Shown: positions 17,343 through 26,481, counted from the stretch's first letter. The stretch is 64,000 nucleotides of DNA from Mesorhizobium sp. CA8 (GCF_020164955.1 NZ_JAIUHG010000008.1:162451-226450), one strand, 5' to 3'. Numbers and translations are program-made. Notes: a model not told the origin generated them from the sequence alone.

Positions 17343-18059
17343 TCACACCGCTCTTGTGATGCCGCCGTCGACGCGGATGTTCTGCCCGGTGATGTAGGCG
17401 GCCCCGTCCGAAGCCAGGAACGAGATCGTCGCGGCGATCTCTTCCGACGTGCCGTAGCGCTTCATCGGCACGCTGTCGCGACGCTCGTTCGTCGTCGGCA
17501 GGCTGTCGATCCAGCCGGGCAGCACATTGTTCATGCGGATGTTGTCGGCGGCGTAGGTGTCGGCGAAGATCTTGGTGTAGGCGGCAAGCCCGGCGCGCGC
17601 CACGGCCGAGGTCGGGAACATCGCGCTCGGCTCGAACGCCCAGGCGGTCGAGATGTTGATGATGACGCCACCCTTCTGCTTCTGCATCACCGGTGTCACC
17701 AACCGAGTCGGGCGCACGGCGTTGAGGAAATAAGTGTCGATGCCCTTGTGCCAGTCCTCATCGCTGATCTCGATGATCTGCGCGCGCGGCCCGTGGCCGG
17801 CGCTGTTGACCAGCACGTCGATGCGGCCCCAACGCTCCAGCGCGCCGTCGGTAAGGCGCTTCAGGTCTTCGTTCGATTGGTTGGAGCCGGTGACGCCGAA
17901 GCCGCCGAGTTCCTTGCCCAGCGCCTCGCCCTTGCCGGAGGAGGAAAGCACGCCGACCTTGAACCCGTCCGCCGCCAGGCGCTTGGCCGCCGCAGCCCCC
18001 ATGCCGCTGCCGCCCGCCGTCACCAAAGCCACTTTTTCGCCTGCCATGTCGCTGTCCAT
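17343..18059 (-). CDS. SDR-family oxidoreductase lacking the YxxxK motif
   Basis: A 238-residue Rossmann protein of the short-chain dehydrogenase family. It has the cofactor motif TAGGSGMGAA (TGxxxGxG type), NSAGHGP (NAG motif) and the C-terminal ITGQNIRVDGG. In the active-site helix, where Y-x-x-x-K is expected, the sequence is FPTSAVARAGL, so both Tyr and Lys are replaced. The upstream Ser of STAW is present. It may therefore be a non-canonical reductase or a binding protein. The start at 18059 (alternative 18047) is not decided by a ribosome site. Confidence 0.9.
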   Translation of the reverse strand: MDSDMAGEKVALVTAGGSGMGAAAAKRLAADGFKVGVLSSSGKGEALGKELGGFGVTGSNQSNEDLKRLTDGALERWGRIDVLVNSAGHGPRAQIIEISDEDWHKGIDTYFLNAVRPTRLVTPVMQKQKGGVIINISTAWAFEPSAMFPTSAVARAGLAAYTKIFADTYAADNIRMNNVLPGWIDSLPTTNERRDSVPMKRYGTSEEIAATISFLASDGAAYITGQNIRVDGGITRAV

Positions 18060-18312
18060 CCCGGGTGTTTAGGTTGAAAGCGATCCTGTTAGCATGCGCA
18101 GGGCATGGGATGAACTGGATTGGATTGCGCCAACGGCATCGGCGGTTAACGAAGCTGCCAATCTTCCCACGGCGGAAATCAACAGCTAGCCTTCCACCCA
18201 CGTATGCCTTCTCTCCTCCCTCGCAATCCGCGTCGGCGCGGGAAACGCCGGATCGGCGAAACAGCCCACCGCCACCCGCAACCGCGTCCGGCTTGCGCTC
18301 CGGCTCGCCTTT

Positions 18313-19572
18313 CTACAGCTCCTTCTCCGCCAGCTCCCTGAACCCGTCAGGCACCGAGCGCGTGCCTTCCAGCGCCACCGTGCCATAGCCGACGGCCTCC
18401 TTGCCGAAGCGCTGGCGGATCTTGTCGATGGCGCGGTCGGCACCGAAACGGGCGAGGCCCTTGCGGCTGCCGGGTTTCAGCTTCTCGTCGGCAAGGCCGA
18501 GCGGCAGTTCGAGCTGCAGCTCGGCTCCTTCCTCCAGATGCGAGACCGAGATCGCCAGCAGCGTGATGTCCCTCTCGCCCGGATGGGCGGCAAGCACGCC
18601 GCGGACCAGCTCCCCTGCGATCTCGGCAAGCATCGCGGTGGCCTGGATCGGCTGCTCCAGCGTGACGGAGCGGGTGACGGCGCGCATGTCGGCGAAACGC
18701 ACACGCACCGTGACCGTGCGCCCGGGTCGGTCCTTGGCGCGCAACCGGCTGGCGACGCGGTCGGCTAGATGCAAGAGCGTCGGTACGAAGACGCGCGGCA
18801 GCGCGGGCTTGCGGCCAAGCGCAGACTGCGCGCCGGCCGAATGCGCGCGGCGCTGCGTCTCGAGCTTGCGCGGGTCTCTGTTCCAGGCGAGCGCGGCGAG
18901 CTTCTGGCCGGAGGCATGGCCGATCAGCCGCTCCAGCGCGCCGCTATGGGTGCGCGCCAGCTGCCCGATGGTCTCGACGCCGATCTCGGCGAGCCTGGCC
19001 TTGGTCGCCGGGCCTACACCCCACATCAGCGTGACGGGCAGGTCGTGCAGGAAGGTGAGCTCGGTGCCGGGCTCGACCACCACCAGCCCGTCCGGCTTGG
19101 CCACTTGCGAGGCGATCTTGGCGAAGTGCTTTGTGCGAGCCACGCCGATCGAGATCGGCAGGCCGAGCTCAGCCTTCACCCGCTCGCGGATTTTTCGCGC
19201 GATCTCTTGCGGCGATCCGAACAGATGCGTGCAGCCTGCGACGTCGGCAAAAGCCTCGTCGATCGAGATGCGCTCGACCAGCGGGGTGAAATCGCCGAGC
19301 ACCTTAATCGCCGCGTCGCCGAGGCGCTGATACTCGTTGAAACGGCCACCGACGAAGATGAGCTGCGGGCAGAGCTCCCGCGCCTTGCGGCCGGGCATGC
19401 CGCCGCGCACGCCGAAGACCTTGGCCTCATAGGAAGCCGCCAGCACCACGCCGCCGCCCACGGCGATCGGCTTGCCGCGCAATGATGGATCGAGCAGCTG
19501 CTCGACGGAGGCGTAGAAGGCGTCGAGATCGGCATGCAGGATGGTGGCCGCAGCGGCGTTCGTGGCGAGCAT
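18313..19572 (-). CDS. dinB: DNA polymerase IV (Y-family translesion polymerase)
   Basis: A 419-residue Y-family polymerase. The catalytic acids are in ILHADLDAFYASVE near residue 15 and in SIDEAFADV near 110. The GVARTKHFAKIASQVAKPDG helix-hairpin segment and the little-finger domain (about 250-360) follow in order. It copies past lesions during SOS. The upstream region has a TTGACA-N17-TCTTTA promoter overlapped by a LexA box, so SOS control is strongly supported by the DNA. The C-terminus is about 60 residues longer than in E. coli DinB, as is common in alphaproteobacteria. Confidence 0.95.
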   Translation of the reverse strand: MLATNAAAATILHADLDAFYASVEQLLDPSLRGKPIAVGGGVVLAASYEAKVFGVRGGMPGRKARELCPQLIFVGGRFNEYQRLGDAAIKVLGDFTPLVERISIDEAFADVAGCTHLFGSPQEIARKIRERVKAELGLPISIGVARTKHFAKIASQVAKPDGLVVVEPGTELTFLHDLPVTLMWGVGPATKARLAEIGVETIGQLARTHSGALERLIGHASGQKLAALAWNRDPRKLETQRRAHSAGAQSALGRKPALPRVFVPTLLHLADRVASRLRAKDRPGRTVTVRVRFADMRAVTRSVTLEQPIQATAMLAEIAGELVRGVLAAHPGERDITLLAISVSHLEEGAELQLELPLGLADEKLKPGSRKGLARFGADRAIDKIRQRFGKEAVGYGTVALEGTRSVPDGFRELAEKEL

Positions 19573-19640
19573 CCTGCGCTCTCATGGTCATTTGTGTGGC
19601 ATTGCAGCATTAGCTGCGTCTGTTGCAAGGGGAATTGGTA

Positions 19641-19674
19641 GAACATAAAGAGAACAAAAGCAGTTCCATGTCAA
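19641..19674 (-). promoter_or_regulatory. dinB promoter with LexA (SOS) box
   Basis: On the minus strand GTTC-TCTTTAT-GTTC (19655-19641) matches the alphaproteobacterial LexA site GTTC-N7-GTTC. It overlaps the -10 TCTTTA (19651-19646) of a promoter whose -35 TTGACA is at 19674-19669, with a 17-base spacer. Confidence 0.85.
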
Positions 19675-19898
19675 GCCTCCACGCGACCACATGCAAGTTT
19701 CCACAGCCTGACGATACAGCCGCGGATCGAGGCAGGTTGCGCGGCAATTCTCAGCTCTGAGGGGATGTGGCCTTGGGCCACAGAGGAGGCGCCTGGCATG
19801 AAGTGTCGACGACCATTTGCAGGTCGTTGCGCTCCACGCGCCAGAACCTCCTCTGCCGGCTTCGGTCACATTTCCCCCTCGAGGGGCGATCGCTTGCG

Positions 19899-20279
19899 CT
19901 ATGCCGGCTTGGCGTATTGCTCGGCGCTCAAGACCTCAATGCACTGGAACGGCTGGTTGCCTTCGACCCAGGCGTCGTGGCCGGGCGGGATGGTGTAGGA
20001 AGAGCCGGCCTCGAAGGTCTTTTGCGTGCCGTCAGTCATTCGCACGGTGATCGAGCCGGACACGACATAGCCGACATGCGAGACTTGGCAGCTCTCGGTC
20101 TTGACCACCGGCTTGACGCATTCGGACCATTTCCAGCCCGGCTGCATGTTCATGCGCGCCAGCGAGTAACCCGGCAGCCGCACGATCTCGACACGCGTCT
20201 TGGCGGGCGCGCGGACCTCGTCTGGATTGTTGTGCGATTTGGATTCGAGTTTCGTCACCTTCATTGCAGCTTCGGCCAT
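19899..20279 (-). CDS. Cupin-domain protein
   Basis: A 126-residue protein with a single cupin barrel in residues 40-115. It shows GYVVSGSITVRMTDG and the second motif PPGHDAWVEGNQPFQCIE. Metal-binding candidates are His (QVSHVGY) and His of PPGHD, fewer than in the classical set of four. The start at 20279 is fixed by GGGAGG 6-7 bases before ATG. It is a single gene; function unknown. Confidence 0.85.
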   Translation of the reverse strand: MAEAAMKVTKLESKSHNNPDEVRAPAKTRVEIVRLPGYSLARMNMQPGWKWSECVKPVVKTESCQVSHVGYVVSGSITVRMTDGTQKTFEAGSSYTIPPGHDAWVEGNQPFQCIEVLSAEQYAKPA

Positions 20280-20586
20280 GGTAGTCCTCCCATATGTGAA
20301 GCGGCGCCTGACGTTGCGATCGTCGGCGACCGCTGTCTCATTCATACGCCTTAGGATAACGGATTGCTAATGTAATCAGGCAATGGCGAGCCCGGCCAAG
20401 CGCTTGGCGCGTTGTCGTGGAAGGGGTGGTCCAGGCCTCCGGTCGACGGTCCGGGGCCATGTTGGGACCGAAGTCTCACCGCACGAACGCAGAGGCCCGA
20501 GGTGGCAATTTCCAGGAAACAACAGCAGCCCCATTTCATTGGCTAGCAAGCCGCCGGACAAAGTCCCTTCATCGGCGGTTGACCAC

Positions 20587-20623
20587 GGAGTGTCCGCCAT
20601 TCCTGCGATATGGCGGGCACTCC
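20587..20623. repeat. Long hairpin (inverted repeat)
   Basis: Arms GGAGTGTCCGCCAT (20587-20600) and ATGGCGGGCACTCC (20610-20623) pair over 14 bases with one G-T wobble; the loop is 9 bases. No T-run follows, so it is not a clear terminator. It resembles a REP-like intergenic palindrome. Confidence 0.6.
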
Positions 20624-20896
20624 TTCCTATGACCGCTCTTGGAGTTGCTGGCCATGTACCCGGCAAGGTCATCGCTAACCTGTTTGCTGCGCTGCTTTTT
20701 TGCCGGCCTGGTTGGTGGCGTTTTCCTCCTTTTCGGCGGCCGCTCTTGCCGCAACGCCGTGCCCAGATGGTAGTCCTTCTTCCAATCGACATGACGGCCA
20801 CCGGATCGGTGCGCAAGGCCTGTGTCGAGCCATGCCTGCCGGCCCGCTTCGATCTCAAGCTCGCGCCCATCAGGCCAGTCGATGAAAGCACGCGGG

Positions 20897-20922
20897 GGAA
20901 CCAGTCCGCGGCTCGTGCCGTT
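20897..20922 (+). promoter_or_regulatory. EcfG-type promoter of the 20958 gene
   Basis: GGAAC (20897-20901), 17 bases, CGTT (20919-20922). The predicted start of transcription, about 7-9 bases later, leaves a leader of about 28 bases before the ATG at 20958. Confidence 0.55.
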
Positions 20923-20957
20923 GAATGAGCGAAGGGATGGCGCTGGCGGAGGCCGCC

Positions 20958-21188
20958 ATGGATAATTTCGAACTCATCGATCTTCTGTGCGTCATCGACG
21001 CTTGCGCGAGCGACCGTTTGGCGGGGCGTGTCGTGCCGATGTCGAAGGCAGTCGAGGAGTTGCGCGTCCTGACGGGCGATTTCGTCTCGTCGGATGAGGA
21101 CGCGACCAACGCCTTGACGCAGGTCGCGCTCGAGCGCGGCTGCGCGGTGCTCTTCGACGAGCAAGCCGGCGCGGATATCGTAGCCTAG
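20958..21188 (+). CDS. Small acidic hypothetical protein
   Basis: A 76-residue acidic protein (MDNFELIDLLCVIDACAS...). The start at 20958 has GGAGG at 5 bases; earlier ATGs at 20925 and 20937 would lie too close to the predicted promoter start. The C-terminal half (KAVEELRVLTG ... ALTQVALERGCAVLFD) resembles in layout the small protein at 32713-32922 (EAITLLRKRTG ... ITKKAAHLGIAVVTD), suggesting one family. Function unknown. Confidence 0.6.
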   Translation: MDNFELIDLLCVIDACASDRLAGRVVPMSKAVEELRVLTGDFVSSDEDATNALTQVALERGCAVLFDEQAGADIVA

Positions 21189-21221
21189 GCGTAATCTCCT
21201 CCTGGAGGAGGAGACTGGTAC

Positions 21222-22439
21222 TCATTTCGCCAAGGTGATCATCCGGCCCGCATACGCCGCTCGGCCCCCGAGTTCGGCCGTGCAATCCGACTTTACGGCC
21301 GAGTTCCCTATCATCGCCACAGTATCGCCGACCAGCCGCAGGCAACTGCCCTGGGCGTTCATGTCCGAATTTCCGGTGTAGGTGATGGCGGCGTCGGGGG
21401 CGTAGATGAAACCGCTGACCACCGATCCGGATCCGCCGTTGAGCGTCAGCGCCTGGGTGTTGCCACGGGCCTGGAAGATGGTGATGCCGGCGTAAGGGCC
21501 GCTCGTCGGCGGCGAGAGGTTCACCTGCTCGTTGGCGTTGATGATAAGCTGCGAGTTCTCCATCAGGAAGATCGTCACGCCCTGGCCGCTCAGGCTGCCG
21601 TTGCCGCCCGGCTTTATGGTGACGTTGCGCATGATGTAGGTGCCCGGATTGAGGGTGATCTTTCCCGACAAGCTCTTGTCGCAATAGGTGCCCGGCGAGA
21701 GCGTCACCGCTTTGCCATTGGGCATCGGCAGGCAGAGCGTGTAGGCAGGCGGAACGACATCGGCCAGCGGATCGAACGAAGCATACTGGTTCTCCTGCGG
21801 CGCGCCGCAGGAAAGCGTGGCGTTCGGCGGAGTCAGCCCTTGCGTGCCGCCGACCGTCGAGACGCAGCCGGCGCTGACGATCGCCGAACCGCCGCGATTG
21901 ACGGCGTCGGGCGCGTCCGAATTGGCCGCGATCACGCAGCCGGTCATCGTCACATTGGTCGAGCCCTGCAGGTTGACTGCGCCGTCGGCATGCTGATCGA
22001 GCGCGAGCACGCAGGCTTGCGCGCCGGGTTTGAGCTTGACCGAGGCGGTGCGCGTCGCCTGCCAGGCCGGCATGCCGCTGATGAAGGCCGGCCGGCTGAT
22101 GCTCGACGACAGCGAAATGAAATAGGCGCCCGGATCGCGGCTTGCACTGGCCTGGAAGGCGGCGAGGCTGCCCGATAATTCCCGCGCGTCGCCCGCGCTC
22201 ATATTGGCGGCGAAGAAGGTCTGGCCGAGTTGCTGCACGTCGCTTGCCGACATGCTCGGCAGGTATTTCGTGCCGATCGCCAAGCCAGCCGCGTCCAGCG
22301 AATTCTGCAACTGCGCGGCGTCGTCGCTCGTGCCTATCAGATCGACGGATGCCGCCACGCCAAGCATAAGCGGCACCATGGCGACTGCGGTCGCAATCGC
22401 AAAATTGCCGCGCCTCGATGCCAAAAAACGTCCCAACAT
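21222..22439 (-). CDS. TadG-like pilus-assembly surface protein
   Basis: A 405-residue protein with an N-terminal TadE/TadG segment (RGNFAIATAVAMVPLMLGVA), a type IV-like hydrophobic helix beginning after a Gly-Asn pair. The rest is probably extracytoplasmic. It is rich in G, N, S, T, with several Cys and repeated short beta motifs (GTYCDKSLSGKITLNPGTYI, then MRNVTIK) suggesting a beta-helix. The start at 22439 has GAGGA at 7 bases. A paralogue is divergent at 22718. No Tad ATPase or secretin gene is nearby. Confidence 0.8.
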   Translation of the reverse strand: MLGRFLASRRGNFAIATAVAMVPLMLGVAASVDLIGTSDDAAQLQNSLDAAGLAIGTKYLPSMSASDVQQLGQTFFAANMSAGDARELSGSLAAFQASASRDPGAYFISLSSSISRPAFISGMPAWQATRTASVKLKPGAQACVLALDQHADGAVNLQGSTNVTMTGCVIAANSDAPDAVNRGGSAIVSAGCVSTVGGTQGLTPPNATLSCGAPQENQYASFDPLADVVPPAYTLCLPMPNGKAVTLSPGTYCDKSLSGKITLNPGTYIMRNVTIKPGGNGSLSGQGVTIFLMENSQLIINANEQVNLSPPTSGPYAGITIFQARGNTQALTLNGGSGSVVSGFIYAPDAAITYTGNSDMNAQGSCLRLVGDTVAMIGNSAVKSDCTAELGGRAAYAGRMITLAK

Positions 22440-22717
22440 GAGCCCATCCTCGCAGACCTGCGAGATGTGATATGCGCGCCTTCTCAACGAGCGATTTGCA
22501 AAAAGGATAAAATGCGAGAAATGCTAAAATAGCATAACTTCCCGATGCTTAGCCTTAAGTCCTACGGGCATTAGGCCTTAGGTCTTAGTCGGTGCGGCGC
22601 AAGATAGGGACAGCGGCACGCTGGGGTCCCACCGGCGCAAATCGAGCGAAATAATTAGGCATTCGTTCATATCGCAATGATGACGTGACGGCTGGGATAG
22701 CTTGGGCACGCTCGGCC

Positions 22718-23968
22718 ATGGCCTTTTTGGCACGTTTCTTCGGACCTTTTTTTTCTCGACTTCTTTTTCGACGCTTTTGCGAAGGCAAGGGCGGCAATGT
22801 CGCGACCATCTTCGCGCTAACCCTGCCGGTCGTCGTCGGCGGCGCGGGGCTCGGCGTCGAGACCTCCTACTGGTATTATTCGAGCCTGAAGCTGCAGGCG
22901 ATCGCCGACGCCGCCGCCTATGCCGGCGCGTTGGAGAAGATAGCCGGGTCCGACACCGCAGCGATTACGGCGGCAGCCACGGCATCGGCCGCCTCGAATG
23001 GCCTGGGTGCTGGCACCATCGTCGTCAACACCCCGCCGGCGTCGGGACCGAACACGGCCAAGAAGGCGGTGGAGGTCATCCTCAACCAGGATCTCGACCG
23101 GATATTCACCTCCATCTTCACGCAGACAAAGGTGCCGGAGCGGGCGAGGGCGGTGGCGCTGATCACCGATGCCTCCAAAGCTTGCATCGAAGCGCTCAAT
23201 CCCTCGGCCTCCCAGGCAGCACTTTTCTCGGGCAGCACCAGCGTCAAACTGACCGGCTGCGTCATCATGGCGAATTCGATCGCCAACGACGCCATCAAGG
23301 TTCAGGGATCGGCGAGTCTTCAGGCTGATTGCCTAATCTCGGGGGGAGGCGTCGTGCTGAACAATCCGGTGCCGATGGTCTGCAAGACCCCGATTACCCA
23401 CGCGCTGCCGGCGGCCGACCCGTTCGCCAGCTTGCCGGCCCCCGCGACCTCGAACCCATGCCAGAAGATCAATGGCAACAAGACGACGCAGACGATCCAG
23501 CCAGGGACCTACTGCAGCGGCATGAGTCTCAACGGCAATATCACGCTTTCTCCCGGCGTCTATGTCGTCCAGGGCGATTTGAAGATCAATGCGGGTGCCG
23601 TCATCCAAGGCAGCGACGTAACGATCTACATGGCCGGCAGCAACACTGTCAGTATGAACGGCAACGCCACCGTGACGCTGGCCGCCCCCACCACGGGCAC
23701 CTATTCCGGCGTGCTGTTCTACGGCGACCGGACCGGGACGGCGGCGCAAAGCACTTTCAACGGCACCGCGACCTCGCTTTTGACCGGCGCGATCTATTTT
23801 CCCAGGCAGCAGGTCAATTATCTCGGCAATTTTTCGGGTAAGAACGGCTGCACCCAGATCGTTGCCGATACCATCCAGTGGTCGGGCAATTCGACTATCA
23901 ACCAGGACTGCTCGACCCTTGGGATGAAGGACATCCCGGCCGCCCAGTCAGTCGCGGTGGTCGAGTGA
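22718..23968 (+). CDS. TadG-like pilus-assembly surface protein, paralogue
   Basis: A 416-residue paralogue of the divergent gene at 21222-22439. It has an N-terminal GGNVATIFALTLPVVVGGAG helix, followed by a region with the same order of motifs: KLTGCVIMANS, PGTYCSGMSLNGNITLSPGVY, GVLFYGDRTG and GAIYFPRQQVNYLGN. The start is placed at ATG 22718; an upstream GTG at 22685 is possible, and no good ribosome site is visible for either. It is followed by two TadE-like genes, overlapping the first. Confidence 0.8.
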   Translation: MAFLARFFGPFFSRLLFRRFCEGKGGNVATIFALTLPVVVGGAGLGVETSYWYYSSLKLQAIADAAAYAGALEKIAGSDTAAITAAATASAASNGLGAGTIVVNTPPASGPNTAKKAVEVILNQDLDRIFTSIFTQTKVPERARAVALITDASKACIEALNPSASQAALFSGSTSVKLTGCVIMANSIANDAIKVQGSASLQADCLISGGGVVLNNPVPMVCKTPITHALPAADPFASLPAPATSNPCQKINGNKTTQTIQPGTYCSGMSLNGNITLSPGVYVVQGDLKINAGAVIQGSDVTIYMAGSNTVSMNGNATVTLAAPTTGTYSGVLFYGDRTGTAAQSTFNGTATSLLTGAIYFPRQQVNYLGNFSGKNGCTQIVADTIQWSGNSTINQDCSTLGMKDIPAAQSVAVVE

Positions 23969-24414
23969 AGTCCGCTGCCCGTCGATTGATGCCGGCCATT
24001 CGCGATGAAGCGGGCATCGCCGCGGTGGAACTCGCGTTTGTCTTGCCCGTCCTATGTGCGGCGTTGCTCGGAATCATGGACGGTTGGTCCTATGTCACGG
24101 GTTCGCTGTCGATGCGCGCCGGCGTGAAAACGGCGGCCAACCTCGTGATGGCTGGCTCCGCTGACGATAGCGCGATCCAGGCTGCCGCCCTGGCCAGCTG
24201 GGAAAACAAGCCTTCCGACGCGCAAGTCGCGATTAGCCGCATCTACCAATGTGGAACCACCATAGTCGATGCTTCGACCTTATGCAGCGGGCCGAAAGCG
24301 CCATCCGTCTATGTCCAGATCCAGGCATCTGGCACCTGGATTCCGCCCTTCACCTTCGGCCCCTATCCGGACAACACCGCTCTCGGTCTGCTGCAGGTGA
24401 TCCGTGTTCGCTAA
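23965..24414 (+). CDS. TadE-like pilus-assembly protein
   Basis: About 149 residues. An N-terminal TadE segment, [23 protein letters not shown] (residues about 14-36), has the Glu after the short Gly-x-Ala stretch typical of pseudopilin-like proteins. The start is taken as GTG 23965, overlapping the previous stop (GTGA); ATG 23989 is an alternative. The mature part contains two Cys (QCG, LCSG). It lies in an operon with the TadG-like gene and a second TadE-like gene. Confidence 0.8.
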   Translation: MKSAARRLMPAIRDEAGIAAVELAFVLPVLCAALLGIMDGWSYVTGSLSMRAGVKTAANLVMAGSADDSAIQAAALASWENKPSDAQVAISRIYQCGTTIVDASTLCSGPKAPSVYVQIQASGTWIPPFTFGPYPDNTALGLLQVIRVR

Positions 24415-24829
24415 AGGAAGATCCGGGGTATTTGAGCTTAGGGCATTTGGGGCCAATGTCTCGGGCGGCGCCGGTCTCGAATTCGCGCTGGTCTTGCCTT
24501 TTCTCATCATGCTCCTGTTCGGCATCTTCGCCTTTGGCTGGTCGATGAACAGCATATCCAGCGTGCGTTACGCGCTCGAAGCCTCGGCGCGCTCCCTGCA
24601 GCTCAACAACACGCTGACGCAGGCGGACATCCAGGCGGTCGCAACGCAGAAGCTGCAGGCGCTGGGCCTGCAGAATGTGAATGTCACAATCACCACCGAC
24701 CCGGCGAGCGGTGGCTTTCGCATGGCGCATGTCAACGCCAGCTATGCTTTCGTCATCAGCTTCCCCTATTTCAGCAATTTCCCGATCAGCTACACGACCT
24801 CGGTGACCGTGCCGCTGGTCGGCGGTTAG
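24404..24829 (+). CDS. TadE-like pilus-assembly protein, second copy
   Basis: A 141-residue protein. A TadE segment ([21 protein letters not shown], residues about 20-40) has the conserved Glu before the hydrophobic helix. It starts at GTG 24404, overlapping the end of the preceding gene by 11 bases, which implies translational coupling. The mature domain is short and Asn/Thr-rich. It is the last gene of the tad-like group. Confidence 0.82.
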   Translation: MFAKGRSGVFELRAFGANVSGGAGLEFALVLPFLIMLLFGIFAFGWSMNSISSVRYALEASARSLQLNNTLTQADIQAVATQKLQALGLQNVNVTITTDPASGGFRMAHVNASYAFVISFPYFSNFPISYTTSVTVPLVGG

Positions 24830-24930
24830 GTAGTGCTCGTGCCACCACCCTCAATGGCAACCGCGTGCCAAAAAGCTCGTGCGCATCATGACGACAACGA
24901 GAACGTTGATCCCGACATGACCGTTCGGGG

Positions 24931-25221
24931 CTAGCAGCCTTGCATTGTCGTTTTCATCTGGCCGGGAGCGTTCGACTTGGCGCTGGTGTCCTGCTGGCCG
25001 GGCGCTGACTGCTTTGCGCTGCCGGCCTGCTGCCCAGGCGCGCAATCCTTCGCGGAATTCGAGTTGGTCGAATTCGTCGTGGTCTGGTCCGTGTCCTGGC
25101 TGCTGGGCATCGTCGTGGTGGTCGAAGACGATGACGAGGTGCCCGACGATGTGCCCGATTGGGCCGTGGCCAGACCACAGGACAAAGCAACAAAGGCGGC
25201 AGTGAGAAGAATTCGGTTCAT
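24931..25221 (-). CDS. Small secreted Ser/Thr/Gln-rich protein with APGQ repeats
   Basis: A 96-residue protein. It has a signal peptide (LLTAAFVALSCGLATAQ) followed by a low-complexity Ser/Thr stretch, then three APGQ units (CAPGQQ, SAPGQQ, NAPGQMK) spaced about 12 residues. It has a Cys before the first unit and at the very end. The start at 25221 has AGGAC before it. An EcfG-type promoter lies 40 bases upstream. Function unknown. Confidence 0.7.
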   Translation of the reverse strand: MNRILLTAAFVALSCGLATAQSGTSSGTSSSSSTTTTMPSSQDTDQTTTNSTNSNSAKDCAPGQQAGSAKQSAPGQQDTSAKSNAPGQMKTTMQGC

Positions 25222-25260
25222 GGTGACTGTCCTTTTTAGGCTCTGTCCCTTCGCATGTTT

Positions 25261-25285
25261 AACCTTGACCTCCCGACAGGGTTCC
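25261..25285 (-). promoter_or_regulatory. EcfG-type promoter of the APGQ-protein gene
   Basis: On the minus strand GGAAC (25285-25281), 16 bases, GGTT ending at 25261; 40 bases to the ATG at 25221. Confidence 0.55.
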
Positions 25286-25583
25286 GATGGTCCACATATT
25301 CCCGATTGCGGGCGATTTTCGCGGCCGCATGACCTCTGGGACCATGGTCTGGCGCGACAAGGGCCCTCATTGTTCCAAACGGCCCTACCAGGTTCGGCCC
25401 TTTGTGTTTTCCTTAAATTTCAGTGGGTTAAAGGGAATTTTCGCGAGAGTTGCCGGTCGGCGGCTGCCATGCTCTCATTTCGCGACCGCAATTGCTTAAA
25501 GTTTATCCGACGCCATTAGGAAATTCTCATAAGAGGCTGTCTAGCGGTTGGGCCAAGCGACGATTCATCTGCGGAGAAGCACA

Positions 25584-26456
25584 ATGACATTGCGAAAGAC
25601 ACTCCTGGCATCCCTTGCCATTCTTGCGCTCGCGGCCGCGCCGGCGCTTGCGGGCGCCGGCGGTAATGGCGGCGGCAACGGCAATGGTGGGGGCCACGGC
25701 AATGGTGGCGGCCACGGCAATGGCGGCAGCCATGGCGCCGGCAATAGCAATAGCGGCAACGGCGGCGGCAACGGTAATGGCGGGGGCAACGGCAAGAGCG
25801 GCGCCTCGCACGGCAAGTCGGCTTCGGGCCACAACAAGAGCGCCGATGCCAGCGCGTCGGATGACAGCTCGACCGATGACGCGACGACTGACGATACGAC
25901 CACGGCCGCCACGCCCAAGGAAAAGAACATTCACGCCAAGCTCGGCCGGCTGAACTCGCTGCAGCGCAACATCAACGCTTACATGAATTCGAAGAGCAAG
26001 AAGTTCGCCGGGATCCAGGCTTACGTAACGCAAGCCGCGGCGGCCCAGAACGCGCAGGCCGCGCTCGACGCGGCCAACGCTCAACTGGCCGCCGACCAGA
26101 GCAAGCTCACCGGCCTCACTCAGCAGCTCGCTGATCTCAATGCGACCGACACAACGGGCTTCACGCCCGAACAGCAGGCGGCTCTCGATGCGCAGATCGC
26201 TGACGTTCAGGGGCAGATCGATGCGCAGAACGCGGCAATCACGGCCGACAACCAGGCCGTGACCGATGCCCAGACTGCGGCTGACAACGCGCCCGCCCCC
26301 ACTGATGCCTCGTTGGACGCAGCCCTTGGCGACATGGCCAACAAGCCCGTCGACGCGGACGTCACCGCCTGGGCCAAGGATACGCTGGCGGGCAAGATAG
26401 ACGCCGCTGCCGCCGCCACGGCGACGACGACCACATCGACGACAACGACCCCATAA
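25584..26456 (+). CDS. Secreted protein with Gly/Asn repeats and a coiled-coil domain
   Basis: A 290-residue exported protein. It has a signal peptide (residues 1-23), then about 45 residues of Gly-Asn-Gly-Gly-His repeats, a Ser/Asp/Thr linker, and from about residue 135 an Ala/Gln/Asp-rich stretch with heptad-like spacing (AALDAANAQLAADQSKL, GQIDAQNAAITADNQAV), probably coiled coil. It ends in a poly-Thr tail. The start at 25584 has GGAG at 8 bases and a strong terminator follows. A surface or cell-wall role is inference. Confidence 0.8.
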   Translation: MTLRKTLLASLAILALAAAPALAGAGGNGGGNGNGGGHGNGGGHGNGGSHGAGNSNSGNGGGNGNGGGNGKSGASHGKSASGHNKSADASASDDSSTDDATTDDTTTAATPKEKNIHAKLGRLNSLQRNINAYMNSKSKKFAGIQAYVTQAAAAQNAQAALDAANAQLAADQSKLTGLTQQLADLNATDTTGFTPEQQAALDAQIADVQGQIDAQNAAITADNQAVTDAQTAADNAPAPTDASLDAALGDMANKPVDADVTAWAKDTLAGKIDAAAAATATTTTSTTTTP

Positions 26457-26481
26457 GGCCGGCCGAACCGACCAGAGGGCG

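Larger units (their letters stand above)
20280..20957. other. Non-coding stretch between cupin and small gene
   Basis: No convincing gene is seen in these 678 bases; open frames lack ribosome sites and look like noise. It holds a long hairpin (20587-20623) and, at its right end, an EcfG-type promoter. Confidence 0.5.

Noticed and set aside
20376..21164. Minus-strand open frame of 262 codons
   Set aside because: Covers the hairpin and is antisense to the small gene at 20958, which has a promoter and ribosome site; no motif seen.
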